DNA of 64,000 bases from Flavobacterium sp. J27 (GCF_004303025.1 NZ_PJQW01000009.1:129327-193326), one strand, 5' to 3'; counted from the stretch's first letter, positions 1 through 9,354 are shown. Notes: a model not told the origin generated them from the sequence alone. A program made the numbers and translations.

Positions 1-25
1 GAATGGAAAATTACTGTAGACGAAA
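1..25. promoter_or_regulatory. Putative LytTR-type direct-repeat box A (cut by window edge)
   Basis: Reads GAATGG, a spacer, then ACTGTAGACGAA. It matches the boxes at 7250, 9275 and 21207. The second half-site GACGAAA starts at 19. The first half would start two bases before the window, which is the same 21-bp phase. In the other assignable boxes the controlled gene lies to the left on the minus strand, so this copy may serve a gene outside the window. It also lies 84 bp upstream of the TTG start at 109, so it could serve that operon if orientation is free. Confidence 0.5.
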
Positions 26-108
26 TGAAGTTTTAATAAGATAGTAAAAATTGAAGAGTATTATCTTTATTATTATCTTTATCTTAGAGAGATTTTAAAA
101 ATGATGTA

Positions 109-3100
109 TTGAAAGAAAAGTCTAATAAATATTTAATAGTTGCTTTACTTTTTGGAATTACATTCCACGGTAGTGCTATTTTTTTCACTCTTGAAAACAC
201 ATATGACGCATTAATCCATCTTTTTTTTGGGAATCATTATGCAACGAGTTGGTTTGAACCTTGGAATTACAGTTGGTACACAGGCTTTACTGTTATGGGT
301 TACCCGCCTTTAGTACATCAAGCCATAGGATTATTCTCATATATAGGTGGATTAAAATTTGGTCTATATGTTGTTGCTATTATTGCTATTATACTATTTG
401 TTACAGGTAGTTTTAGGTATGCAGTTTTAATTACAGGTAATAGAACCGTTGCTGGTTATGCTTCAATTGTTGCAGTAATTTCCTCTTCATTTGTAGAAAC
501 CTTACACATATTTGGACAATTACCTAGTATTATTGGTATTTCTATTTTAATGCACGCTCTTCCTGAAATCTATTTGTACATTAAAACAGGTAAGTGGAAG
601 TATTTTTTTACTTCTTTATCTTTAATTGCAGTTACTGTTTGTTCACATCATGTGACTCCTTTATTTGGTATGGTCTTTTTTATTTCACCTTTAATTGGGA
701 TGATTATTATGGATGCTTCCAGAGAAAAAGTAAATTCATTTAAGGATGTTACGTTTGTAGTTTTTTTTAAAACCTTTTTATCTTTATTAAAACGAATTGT
801 TCTTTTTTGTGGATCCGCTGTTTTCTTAATTGTCTTTTGCATTCTACCCTATTGGATAAATTCTAAAGCAAATCCGATTACCCAAGTACCTATTCCACAT
901 GGAAGTAGAGATAATTTCATAGAAGTTACTTCGTCTGGATTGATGTTCTTTCTAATTCCATGGGGAATTTTACTCTTTATTTTACCTTATATTTTTTATC
1001 GTTACTACTCTAAAAGATATTTGTTTTTTGGTCTATCCTTAACGTTATTAACCATTTTAGGGACTGGTGGTACAACTCCTATTCCCTTAAAAATTTTGGG
1101 AACCAATGCTTTTAACATTCTTACATTAGACCGTTTTACATTATGGGCATCTATTATGAGTTTACCTATTTTCGGTGAATTTGTTTACCGATTAGTTGAA
1201 GGAGACTTAAAAACCAGCCTACAAAATCGTTTCGGAACTGTGTATCATAGAATTTTAGGTGGTTTATTTGCTGGGTGTTTTTTATTGTTTTCTATTTTCA
1301 CCATCACATTAGGTTATTTTAGACCTTTACAACCCGATAAAATTAATTTCTTACCCATAGTTAATTTTTTAAATCAGGATCAACACGATCAATGGCGTTT
1401 TTTACCTCTTGGTTTTGGTGATCAAATGGCGTTTTTATCTACACAAACTAAAGCAATGACAGTAGATGGTAATTATCATTCTGCTAGAAGACTACCCGAG
1501 TTAACCACAAGAGCTGTAGAGCGTTTAGAAAACTCAAAATTTAGAGGTATTGAAGGTATTGGCTCATTACAGCAGTTTTTAACTGTCCCTGAAAAATACA
1601 ACTTAAAGTATGTGTTCTCTAATGACAAATTTTATGACCCCATTTTATATTTCTGTGGTTGGCATCGCTTAACCCAATTAGAAAATGGAATTATGGTTTG
1701 GGAAAAGCTAAACGTACAACCTTTATCTAAAATTTTACCAAAGGAAGATGTCTCACTAGCTTTAAAACTTATGTGGGGTATGTTACCTCTTTTAACAGTA
1801 CTTATAGCTTTTATTTTAAACATTCAAATGATTTGGTTTCAAGCGCTAAAAATCAAACCATTAGAAAAACCTGCTTTTTTACATCATGGAATCATGTATA
1901 CTGATTTTAAAAAGAAAATGATTGAACTCTTACATGTTTGGGTATTTATAGTATTGCTCATTTTTGGCTTTGGTATTTATCGAACTTACCTCAAAAATGC
2001 AACACAAATAAGTCCAGAAAATGTGGTACATTCCTATTATGACGCTTTGGATTTTAAATTCTTTGAAAAAGCACATACTTATATTGTTCCTACAAAAGAA
2101 TATTCATTAGCACAATTTATGTTAGAAATATCTGTCTCAGATGGTATTTTAAATTCCTATGGGAAATTAGATGCGATAGAAACTAAGATAAAATATCAAT
2201 CTAAAAATAAAGCACAAGTAATTGCCTATACTAAATGGATAACTCCTCTTGAAATCATTGAAAAAAAATACACTCATGATGTTCAAAAAATAAATGGTAA
2301 ATGGTTTATCATCGCAGAAAAAAAAGATACCGATTTACCTCCAGATGAACTTATCTCTTCAAATAATACCACTTATTATAAACAAGGAAGAAGAAAAATT
2401 TCAACACAACAAACTTATCATGAAGATATTTTACGTCAACCTGACCTTGAGATAATAAAAGCTAATTTAATTTATTTCCAAAACAAATACATGATTGTTG
2501 GAGAAGTTCAAAACATAGATAACGTAGCTGCTGATGTGGTAGTAAAAGCTACTTTGTACAATCAAAATGATCAATCTTTAGCGTCTCATAATGCAAAATA
2601 TGTTATAAAACACAAATTAATGCCAAAAGAAACCACAAGCTTTAAAGTAAATTTTGAAGACATTGCTTGGTTAAATACTTCAGATGTAAAACCAACCAGT
2701 TTTAATCCAAATGAATTTACTGATCAATATTTTGAAGAAGAACCGATTACTTTTGACATCCAGAGTGCTGGAAATGTAGCCATCTCTGACTTATATACTT
2801 CGGTAGCTATAACAGAAATAAATTGTGATAAAACTAAGGTTGAAGGTACCTTATTTAATTTTGGTATTCAAGAAGTAACAGTCCCTGAAATTTTGATCTC
2901 ATATTACGATGACAAAAAAGAACTACTTTATGTAGATCATCAATTTCTAAAAGAAGGTATTCGCGTACAAAGAAAACAATATTTTACTTATTCTTTTCTA
3001 GATTTAACCTCTCTAAAAAGTATTTTATATTCTACAGAAAATTGTTTTGTAAATGGTATTTCAAACGAAGCCATTGCAAGAGATGTTATTTCAAATAGAA

Positions 3101-3198
3101 AACCAGATCAAGAAGAAGCGCAATTACAAAAAATTGATGGGAAAGGTTTTTCATATATAAAAATAGAATTAAACAACTATATAGGTAATCCAAAATGA
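109..3198 (+). CDS. Large polytopic membrane protein, GT-C / PTPS-related fold, with periplasmic C-terminal domains
   Basis: The N-terminal ~600 residues carry about a dozen hydrophobic helices with the layout of 6-pyruvoyl-tetrahydropterin synthase-related (GT-C-like) membrane proteins, which are thought to act on lipid-linked sugars or polymers. A further helix near 610-630 is followed by an NTF2-like segment (about 640-750) and a FxLYD-like beta domain (about 785-880). I see no signature that fixes a substrate. The start is TTG: the ATGs at 101 and 104 lie in another frame and stop after two or three codons, and an in-frame stop at 85 leaves no other upstream start. A purine-rich AGAGAGA precedes it. 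It is the first gene of an operon: its stop overlaps the next start (ATGA), and a GH5-like glycosidase follows. A role in exopolysaccharide assembly is inferred from the neighbours. Confidence 0.7.
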   Translation: MKEKSNKYLIVALLFGITFHGSAIFFTLENTYDALIHLFFGNHYATSWFEPWNYSWYTGFTVMGYPPLVHQAIGLFSYIGGLKFGLYVVAIIAIILFVTGSFRYAVLITGNRTVAGYASIVAVISSSFVETLHIFGQLPSIIGISILMHALPEIYLYIKTGKWKYFFTSLSLIAVTVCSHHVTPLFGMVFFISPLIGMIIMDASREKVNSFKDVTFVVFFKTFLSLLKRIVLFCGSAVFLIVFCILPYWINSKANPITQVPIPHGSRDNFIEVTSSGLMFFLIPWGILLFILPYIFYRYYSKRYLFFGLSLTLLTILGTGGTTPIPLKILGTNAFNILTLDRFTLWASIMSLPIFGEFVYRLVEGDLKTSLQNRFGTVYHRILGGLFAGCFLLFSIFTITLGYFRPLQPDKINFLPIVNFLNQDQHDQWRFLPLGFGDQMAFLSTQTKAMTVDGNYHSARRLPELTTRAVERLENSKFRGIEGIGSLQQFLTVPEKYNLKYVFSNDKFYDPILYFCGWHRLTQLENGIMVWEKLNVQPLSKILPKEDVSLALKLMWGMLPLLTVLIAFILNIQMIWFQALKIKPLEKPAFLHHGIMYTDFKKKMIELLHVWVFIVLLIFGFGIYRTYLKNATQISPENVVHSYYDALDFKFFEKAHTYIVPTKEYSLAQFMLEISVSDGILNSYGKLDAIETKIKYQSKNKAQVIAYTKWITPLEIIEKKYTHDVQKINGKWFIIAEKKDTDLPPDELISSNNTTYYKQGRRKISTQQTYHEDILRQPDLEIIKANLIYFQNKYMIVGEVQNIDNVAADVVVKATLYNQNDQSLASHNAKYVIKHKLMPKETTSFKVNFEDIAWLNTSDVKPTSFNPNEFTDQYFEEEPITFDIQSAGNVAISDLYTSVAITEINCDKTKVEGTLFNFGIQEVTVPEILISYYDDKKELLYVDHQFLKEGIRVQRKQYFTYSFLDLTSLKSILYSTENCFVNGISNEAIARDVISNRKPDQEEAQLQKIDGKGFSYIKIELNNYIGNPK

Positions 3199-4427
3199 TG
3201 AAACAAAAAATACATATTCTTATTTTAAACTGCATCATTTTTGGATTAGTAGCCATAACAATGGTTGCCACCAAAACTCCCACAAAAAAAACACTTACCT
3301 GTCTTACCAAGCAGGAACAATTTGTTGCTGGAACTCCCATTTCTATTTTCTTTAAAGGTAATCTACAAACTCCGCGATTATTTCTGATTCATTCTTTTGG
3401 AAAAACTATTTTAGATGGACAAATTAAAAACGATACTATTCAATTTACGATACCTGTTAGCTATACGAAAAAAACGGGACTAGTATCTTGGTTTTTACTT
3501 GAAAATAAAGAAGAAATAGTCAAAGGAAGTTTCTCAATTATTCCAAATAACACTACAAGAACACATTTAGAATCTTATCTCGGACCGCCAAGTACTCTAG
3601 CTGGTGACAATCATTTTGTTATGTTTGTTACTATTCCAACTGATGATTTTGACAATCCTAAAGCATCGAATACAGCTGTAGCTATACAACATCAGTTTTT
3701 AAAATCTATTGAAAAGGAAACGGTAAAAACGAAAAATTTTATTGCTTGGAAAAATGTTCAAGCACCAGAAAAATCGGGAACTGTATTAATTGCATCTCAA
3801 TGCCATGATGCTTTAAGTAAAGAATTTGACGCAGTAATTTATCCTTCTATAGCTACAGATTTCAATATTTCTTATACTAGAAATCATGAATTCGCAGATG
3901 GAAACCAAATCACAATTATAAGTACTTCTCCAATAAAGGATAAATTTGGCAATATGGTAAGTAATGGTACTTTGGTTTCTTTTTTAATTACCAATAATCA
4001 AAATATGATTTTAAAGACATTTGGAACAACAATTAATGGTATTGCTGAAGGTCAAATATTACATCCTGAACAAGAGAATGAATATACCGTTACTGCTTAT
4101 ATAAATGGCATTAGTAAAAGCAATTCTTTACAAATTAAATATCTTCCTATCACGCCAACCATTACCTATTCCTTTTCTAATGGGAATAGAACTATTTTAG
4201 TAGGACCAATTAAAAGCTTTATGGACCAATTGGTTCCAGATGGAATTAAAGTCAATGTAAACGTATATCATGATGAAAAACTAATAGCGCAATTAACTGA
4301 AAACAGCAATAGAGGAATGGCAAAATTTCAACTTCCAAGTGAATTTTATACTGAAAAGACCTACTCTATAACCATTGAATCTTTAGGTAAAACCATAAAA
4401 ATCAACCCATTTAATGTCTCTAATTAA
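3195..4427 (+). CDS. Membrane-anchored protein of unknown function, possibly Ig-like
   Basis: 410 residues with one N-terminal hydrophobic segment (about 6-25), which could be a signal anchor, followed by a beta-rich extracytoplasmic part. No catalytic motif was recognised. Short stretches such as DKFGNMVSNGT and ANGIS-like turns resemble bacterial Ig-like (invasin/BIG1) modules, but the match is weak. Translation is coupled to the upstream membrane protein through an ATGA overlap, and its end overlaps the GH5 start by 14 bases, so it is the middle gene of a three-gene operon. It is probably an accessory periplasmic or surface part of the same polysaccharide machine. Function is not assigned. 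Confidence 0.7.
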   Translation: MMKQKIHILILNCIIFGLVAITMVATKTPTKKTLTCLTKQEQFVAGTPISIFFKGNLQTPRLFLIHSFGKTILDGQIKNDTIQFTIPVSYTKKTGLVSWFLLENKEEIVKGSFSIIPNNTTRTHLESYLGPPSTLAGDNHFVMFVTIPTDDFDNPKASNTAVAIQHQFLKSIEKETVKTKNFIAWKNVQAPEKSGTVLIASQCHDALSKEFDAVIYPSIATDFNISYTRNHEFADGNQITIISTSPIKDKFGNMVSNGTLVSFLITNNQNMILKTFGTTINGIAEGQILHPEQENEYTVTAYINGISKSNSLQIKYLPITPTITYSFSNGNRTILVGPIKSFMDQLVPDGIKVNVNVYHDEKLIAQLTENSNRGMAKFQLPSEFYTEKTYSITIESLGKTIKINPFNVSN

Positions 4428-5967
4428 TAATAAAAACAGTTATCGTATCTTTTTAATCACTTCATTCATTGCTGTAAATGTATTTGTTTTGTTTGCTATT
4501 AGTCAAATTTTGGGTTACTTAAATAAAGGAGCAGACAGAAATAACATGTTACATTTGGATAAAACAACACAAAGCACCTATTTGCCAAAAATAAAATGGT
4601 TACGTTTAGAAAATCCAGGCAGAAAAATGGAAAAACAAACTTTAGCGACTTTAGAAAAACATTATCTATTTTCATGGTTTGTTAAAAACAATGCTTTACA
4701 GACTAATTCTCCGGAAGGCATTGCAGATTATTTTACAGAAAATCCTAGAAAAGTTCTAGATACCATTTTACAAAAGAATAAAGAAAAAAAAATTACAATT
4801 GAAACAACTACTTTAGCACATCATCCTGTGTTAGATTTTTATAGTGAAGATGGGCAATTAGTCGTTTTTACAGATCAAAATGTGATCGAATTTCAAAATA
4901 TTTACAAAGACAAAAAGTTAATTACTTCAATTAAAGATACTGCATCTTACAAAATTTTAATGCTTTTAGAAGATGGTTTTTGGAGAATTAGACATTGTGA
5001 AAGAATGTCCAAAATACCTGATACTTTGCAAGCCAATTTAGTAAAAAAAACATTTGAAATAAGCGGGAAAAAAATAATTAAAGAGGGTAAACCCTTTCAT
5101 ATTAAAGGCATTAACTATTATCCTAAAAATTCAGCTTGGAACATGTATGGAGATACGTTTAATACAGACACTATCGCAGCTGATTTAGACCTCATCAAAA
5201 GAGCAAAACTAAACACGATTCGCATTTTTGTGCCTTACGAAGATTTTGGTAAAGGTGAGGTAAAAGTTGAAAAAATAGAAAAATTAAAGCAAGTTTTAGA
5301 TTTGGCCAAAGCCAAAGAATTAGCTGTAATAATAACTTTATTTGATTTCTATGGAGATTATGCTATTAATAATTGGACATTAACACAACGGCATGCAGAA
5401 ACTTTAGTTTCTACATGCAAAGATTACACCAATATTCTGGCTTGGGACATAAAAAACGAACCCAATTTAGATTTTACCTCTAGAGGCAAACAAAATGTAA
5501 TCCCATGGTTAGAAGAAATAATTCATGTTATTAAAGAAAACGCCCCCAATCATTTAGTAACTATTGGTTTTTCAAACATAAGTTCGGCTACAATTTTAGA
5601 AAACAAAGTCGATTTTATTTCGTATCATTATTATGAAGACATTACCCATTTTGAAGAAAAACACAATCAACTTGAAAAAACGACCAGCAAACCTATACTA
5701 CTTGAAGAATTTGGAATTTCTTCTAATCGAGGACTTTGGAGTTGGTTTGGCAATTCACAAAATAAACAAGCAGAATACCATAAAAAAATGCAAGCTATTT
5801 TTAAAGAAAAACAACTTGCATTTATGTCTTGGACCTTATACGATTTCCCAAATGTTCCAAATGCTGTAGCGGGAAAATGGCCTTGGATAAAAAACAAACA
5901 AAAACAGTTTGGTTTTATTGATGTTTATGGCAAAAAGAAACCTTCTTTTGAATATATTTCTAATTAG
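4414..5967 (+). CDS. Membrane-anchored GH5-like glycoside hydrolase
   Basis: Residues 11-33 form a signal anchor. Residues about 75-200 look like an NTF2-type accessory domain. From about 215 there is a TIM barrel of the GH5/cellulase type: IKGINYY opens the barrel, DIKNEP holds the likely acid/base Glu349, and LLEEFG holds the likely nucleophile Glu432. SYHYYED near 403 fits the barrel strand carrying the substrate-binding His-Tyr. GH5 enzymes cut beta-glucans, mannans and related polymers; the substrate here is unknown. Glycosidases encoded inside polysaccharide synthesis operons usually trim or release the nascent chain, so a processing role is more likely than nutrient degradation. The gene is last in its operon. 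Its TAG overlaps the stop of the convergent glycosyltransferase. Confidence 0.8.
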   Translation: MSLINNKNSYRIFLITSFIAVNVFVLFAISQILGYLNKGADRNNMLHLDKTTQSTYLPKIKWLRLENPGRKMEKQTLATLEKHYLFSWFVKNNALQTNSPEGIADYFTENPRKVLDTILQKNKEKKITIETTTLAHHPVLDFYSEDGQLVVFTDQNVIEFQNIYKDKKLITSIKDTASYKILMLLEDGFWRIRHCERMSKIPDTLQANLVKKTFEISGKKIIKEGKPFHIKGINYYPKNSAWNMYGDTFNTDTIAADLDLIKRAKLNTIRIFVPYEDFGKGEVKVEKIEKLKQVLDLAKAKELAVIITLFDFYGDYAINNWTLTQRHAETLVSTCKDYTNILAWDIKNEPNLDFTSRGKQNVIPWLEEIIHVIKENAPNHLVTIGFSNISSATILENKVDFISYHYYEDITHFEEKHNQLEKTTSKPILLEEFGISSNRGLWSWFGNSQNKQAEYHKKMQAIFKEKQLAFMSWTLYDFPNVPNAVAGKWPWIKNKQKQFGFIDVYGKKKPSFEYISN

Positions 5968-7172
5968 ATATATTCTACCATGTTTTCTTTTTCAATAGCA
6001 ACCTGCGCTTTTATTTGATGGAATTCTTTTACATACATCGCCGTTATTTTATCCATAGAAAGCGCACTTGCGGCTTTGTAATTTGCTATGGCCAATCTTC
6101 TTCTGTAACCATCGTCATCTAAAATTGTAGCAATAGCCTTAGCCAGAGAGGAAGCACTTGTAGGATTAAAAAATTCTCCTTTATATCCTTCCTCATCCAC
6201 TAACAATGCCAAATCGCCTAAATCGGGCATGACAACTGCTTTTCCATAACTGCCTGCCTGATGCAACACACCAGAACTACCTGTTGTAGAAGTATAGGGA
6301 AACACCACGATAGTACTTTCCGTAAAAATACGCTCCACATCATTTTCTTCCACATATCCTGTAAATGTTATTCCTTCAACAGATGCATATTTTTCTTGCA
6401 CACTTTGTAAATAACCTGGTGTATTCGGACTGTCGGTTCCAGCAATTACTATCTCTATGGCTTCATTATTTTGCTTTCTTATTTCTTGAACCGCTTCAAT
6501 TAAAATTTCGACTTTCTTATAGGTTCCAAATTTACCAAAAGCCATAATTTTTTTAGGTCCAGAGGGCAAATTAAAGTTGGGTTGTTTTATCGATTCAAAT
6601 GTACCATGAGGGATTAACACCACATTATCAGACTTATATTTTGCATTCAAAACAGCAACATATTTATTAATTGTAACAGCAACTTTATTTGCTTTAAGAA
6701 TACATCTAGTTAGCGTCGTTCCAATAAAATTATAAACAATTTGAGCTACTTTATTTGAAGTAAAACCAGCTTTTTGTAAGTCTACTTGTTCTAAAATGTT
6801 GTGCATTAGAACCATAGTTTTAAAACCTAGAAAACGCAACATCATTGGTAATAATAATCCTAAAGCTGCGGGTATTTTTTTATCGCCAAATTTCACAAAC
6901 TGTAAGTTAAATAAAATGGTATCTGGTTTTTCCTTTATTACTTGTCTTATAACTGAAAAAATGGTTTTATAGCTATTGAATGTCCAACATTCATTTACTT
7001 TTACTTTTTCTTTATTCTCAAAATCTAATTGTTTTGGTGCTGTTGTTTTGTCGCATAACAAAACTAATTCTGAGATTTCGTCTTTTTGAACAAAATTTTT
7101 CACTAAATGATATCCATATTCATTTAAAGTTACTTTACTCGGCGGAAACGCTGTTACAACTGCTATTTTCAT
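5964..7172 (-). CDS. Glycosyltransferase family 4 (GT-B fold)
   Basis: 402 residues with two Rossmann-like halves. The N-terminal half begins MKIAVVTAFPPSK. The C-terminal half contains AFGKFGTYKKVE at the start of the nucleotide-sugar domain, FTGYVEE, and a STTGSSGVLHQAGSYGKAVV region in the position of the GT4 donor-phosphate loop. GT4 enzymes transfer a sugar from a nucleotide donor to a lipid-linked or growing glycan in the cytoplasm. The gene follows the flippase but has its own putative promoter (-7 box at 7215-7222) and direct-repeat box B (7250-7281). It converges on the GH5 gene with a 4-base overlap. Donor and acceptor cannot be read from the sequence. Confidence 0.88.
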   Translation of the reverse strand: MKIAVVTAFPPSKVTLNEYGYHLVKNFVQKDEISELVLLCDKTTAPKQLDFENKEKVKVNECWTFNSYKTIFSVIRQVIKEKPDTILFNLQFVKFGDKKIPAALGLLLPMMLRFLGFKTMVLMHNILEQVDLQKAGFTSNKVAQIVYNFIGTTLTRCILKANKVAVTINKYVAVLNAKYKSDNVVLIPHGTFESIKQPNFNLPSGPKKIMAFGKFGTYKKVEILIEAVQEIRKQNNEAIEIVIAGTDSPNTPGYLQSVQEKYASVEGITFTGYVEENDVERIFTESTIVVFPYTSTTGSSGVLHQAGSYGKAVVMPDLGDLALLVDEEGYKGEFFNPTSASSLAKAIATILDDDGYRRRLAIANYKAASALSMDKITAMYVKEFHQIKAQVAIEKENMVEYI

Positions 7173-7214
7173 ATGTTTGTCTTTTAAATTTATATTATGT
7201 TCTTGATTACATTA

Positions 7215-7222
7215 CAAATATC
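7215..7222 (-). promoter_or_regulatory. -7 promoter element of the GT4 gene
   Basis: On the minus strand this reads GATATTTG, 7 of 8 matches to the Bacteroidota TAnnTTTG element, 43 bases before the start codon. Box B begins 32 bases upstream. The STAS operon has the identical octamer 33 bases from box C. Confidence 0.5.
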
Positions 7223-7249
7223 TTCTGAAAAAACATCAAAATCAGTGTT

Positions 7250-7281
7250 TTTCGATAAACCGTAATTTACTGTAGACGAAT
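7250..7281 (-). promoter_or_regulatory. LytTR-type direct-repeat box B
   Basis: TTTCGA, 13 bases, then ACTGTAGACGAA on the plus strand. Half-sites GATAAAC (7254) and GACGAAT (7275) are 21 bp apart. The box overlaps the last codons and stop of the flippase gene and lies upstream of the GT4 promoter. Binding by the LytTR regulator at 14246-14974 is inferred. Confidence 0.65.
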
Positions 7282-8520
7282 CCTTTTCTTCTGTTGATAA
7301 ATGAAATAGATAATTTGTAATGCCAATAGAAAGATCATTGCAATTATTTGCATATACACTACTTGATGTAAGGAATTGTGAAAAAACAATAGTAAACCCA
7401 CTTGTACAATTCCTAAAAATGCAGATACAATAACAGGCACATAATTCCCAATAGAAAGAAAATAATACGCAAAAACATTAGCTACTGCAAAGACAGCCGT
7501 AGCCAATGCATATTTCCACAATAAAGGAGCGATAGCTAAGTAAGCATTACCAAACATTATTTTTACAATTAGTTCTGGCATTATGAAAGTTACCAAAACA
7601 ATACTACTGGAGAAAAAAGAAATGAATAAAACATATTTCATTAGCATAGGCTCTGTTTGCTTGCCTTCTTTTTGTAATTGAATTACTTTAGGCAATAAAA
7701 GCATTACAAAAATCCAAGTAACAAAATAAACTACTCTTCCTATTAGTGCTAATGAAGCATAATAACCTGCTTCGGTATTATTAAAAAAATGTTTTACTAA
7801 AATAACATCACTGTTATTGATAATTATTTGTGTTAATTCATAAAAAGCCGTCAAAACAAAAAATGTAAGTATCGGTTTCATTTCTAAAACAGCTCTTTTC
7901 GCTTCTTTTTTTTGAAAAACTCTTTTTTGTAACGGAAATAATCCAAAAATAAAAGAAACAACAATTCCAAATGCTACCAAAACCGTATTAGGTAATTGCA
8001 ATGTAAAATACAACAAAACAACAGTGAGAAAAAGTCTGGCAACCATTTCAGTAATATAAGTAACTGATAATTGTTTTAAATTTTGTGCACCTTGATATAT
8101 TCCTCTATTAACGCTCATTAAAAAATAAAACGGAATTCCGATGCCAAATAATTGAAACATCGTTTGTGTTTCAGTATGTAATACATTTTGTAAGTCTTTA
8201 CTGAAAAACATAAAAAAGGAACCGATGCCTATACCTGCTAAAATGGATACCTTGGTCATCAATTGAATAAATTTATTCTTTATAGGTTCTTCTAAAAGCA
8301 CACTATATTTTGTAGTTACAATCTGAAAAGTCATCCCTACAAAAGAGAGCACTAACAAAAAAGTAATTAAAATAGCAGCATCAGCAAAAGCCTTTGGTCC
8401 TAAAAATCGTCCTAGTAATAGGTTGTAAAGATAATTTCCTGCATTAACCAGAAACATCGTGAACATAAAAATTTGTTCTGAAGAAATTTGTTTTGTTTTT
8501 ATAGTAATGGTAGTTATCAT
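7267..8520 (-). CDS. Oligosaccharide flippase, Wzx/MATE-like polysaccharide biosynthesis membrane protein
   Basis: 417 residues with about 12 predicted membrane helices and the conserved N-terminal pattern NAGNYLYNLLLGRFLGPKAFA, typical of polysaccharide biosynthesis (MOP/Wzx) proteins. The family moves lipid-linked oligosaccharides across the inner membrane. The length fits the family. It lies 40 bases after the second STAS gene in the same direction, so STAS-STAS-flippase is probably one transcript. The 3' end doubles as part of regulatory box B. The substrate is unknown. Confidence 0.85.
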   Translation of the reverse strand: MITTITIKTKQISSEQIFMFTMFLVNAGNYLYNLLLGRFLGPKAFADAAILITFLLVLSFVGMTFQIVTTKYSVLLEEPIKNKFIQLMTKVSILAGIGIGSFFMFFSKDLQNVLHTETQTMFQLFGIGIPFYFLMSVNRGIYQGAQNLKQLSVTYITEMVARLFLTVVLLYFTLQLPNTVLVAFGIVVSFIFGLFPLQKRVFQKKEAKRAVLEMKPILTFFVLTAFYELTQIIINNSDVILVKHFFNNTEAGYYASLALIGRVVYFVTWIFVMLLLPKVIQLQKEGKQTEPMLMKYVLFISFFSSSIVLVTFIMPELIVKIMFGNAYLAIAPLLWKYALATAVFAVANVFAYYFLSIGNYVPVIVSAFLGIVQVGLLLFFHNSLHQVVYMQIIAMIFLLALQIIYFIYQQKKRIRLQ

Positions 8521-8560
8521 TTTTTATTTTTTTTTACAGTTTGTAATTAACATTCCAAAA

Positions 8561-8863
8561 TTAAGCTGCTCTATTTTGAAGCACATAATTCATTTTTTCA
8601 GACTGGAATAAAGAAGTAACTTCTTTGTTTTTCTCACTAATAATGTAGAATACTTTATTTTTAGATAAAGCTTTTTTGTATAAATTAATTAAGGTATCAA
8701 AACCAGATTTATCCATTTCAGAAACTTTATTTAATGAAACAATAATAAAGCTAGAGTGCATGATTAGAGCATCAAAATAATTTTTCAATGAGAGGGCATT
8801 TTGAGCATTTAATTTCCCTTTTACTTCTATAATTCCTGCGTTATCATTAATTTGTAAAGCCAT
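8561..8863 (-). CDS. Single-domain STAS protein with phosphorylatable-type serine
   Basis: 100 residues, all one STAS domain of the anti-sigma-factor-antagonist type. Loop residues EMDKSG place Asp51 and Ser53 where SpoIIAA/RsbV proteins carry the Asp and phospho-Ser. Family knowledge: such proteins switch partners according to serine phosphorylation by an RsbW/SpoIIAB-like kinase; none is encoded in the window. It is a paralogue of the preceding gene: both start MALQIN and share LNAQN near 18-22. It sits 43 bases downstream of that gene and 40 upstream of the flippase, so it probably regulates the polysaccharide system. Confidence 0.8.
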   Translation of the reverse strand: MALQINDNAGIIEVKGKLNAQNALSLKNYFDALIMHSSFIIVSLNKVSEMDKSGFDTLINLYKKALSKNKVFYIISEKNKEVTSLFQSEKMNYVLQNRAA

Positions 8864-8906
8864 GATTTCTTGATTTTAAACGTTATAATTTTTCTTTTCT
8901 TTTGAG

Positions 8907-9209
8907 TTATAAAATATCTCTTCTTAAAACATAGAACATCTTTTCTTCTCTAAATCGATCTCTCACATTTTTATTTTCAGAACCAATAATGTAAAATATC
9001 TTGTTTTTAGCCATGGCTTTTTTATACAAAGAGCCTAAACATAAAACAGCTGTAGCGTCTATATCATTTATCTTGTCTAATGAAATCGTAATTGCTCTTG
9101 CATTCTCAATTAACGATTCAAAGTAATGCTTCATTAAAGATGTGTTTTGTGCGTTTAACAAGCCACAAATCTCAAAAATTCCCTGATTATTATTAATTTG
9201 AAGTGCCAT
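8907..9209 (-). CDS. Single-domain STAS protein, paralogue with Thr in place of Ser
   Basis: The start chosen is the ATG at 9209, which gives 100 residues colinear with the neighbouring paralogue. A longer frame to 9377 is open, but it would run through box C and the -7 element, and its extra residues have no STAS similarity. The loop reads DIDATAV: Asp51 is kept, but position 53 is Thr and the following Gly is Ala. The phosphorylation switch may therefore differ or be lost. It is the first gene of the STAS-STAS-flippase unit under box C. Its role is inferred from family and context. Confidence 0.8.
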   Translation of the reverse strand: MALQINNNQGIFEICGLLNAQNTSLMKHYFESLIENARAITISLDKINDIDATAVLCLGSLYKKAMAKNKIFYIIGSENKNVRDRFREEKMFYVLRRDIL

Positions 9210-9238
9210 AACATTTAGTTTTATGATTAATACTAGTA

Positions 9239-9246
9239 CAAATATC
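9239..9246 (-). promoter_or_regulatory. -7 promoter element of the STAS-flippase operon
   Basis: Minus-strand GATATTTG, identical to the octamer before the GT4 gene, 30 bases from the start codon. No TTTG-type -33 element is visible, which fits an activator-dependent promoter. Confidence 0.5.
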
Positions 9247-9274
9247 GCTTCAGAATTAAAATTAAATGGGTCTT

Positions 9275-9306
9275 TTTCGACGAATGACAAATTACTGTAG
9301 GTGAAT
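9275..9306 (-). promoter_or_regulatory. LytTR-type direct-repeat box C
   Basis: TTTCGA, 13 bases, ACTGTAGGTGAAT. Half-sites GACGAAT (9279) and GGTGAAT (9300) are 21 bp apart. The box starts 33 bp upstream of the STAS -7 box and also lies 49 bp before the divergent TPR/barrel gene, so it might serve both directions. Confidence 0.65.
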
Positions 9307-9354
9307 ATTCTAAGTTTATACTTAAATTGCATATAGAACCATTTTATAAACAGA

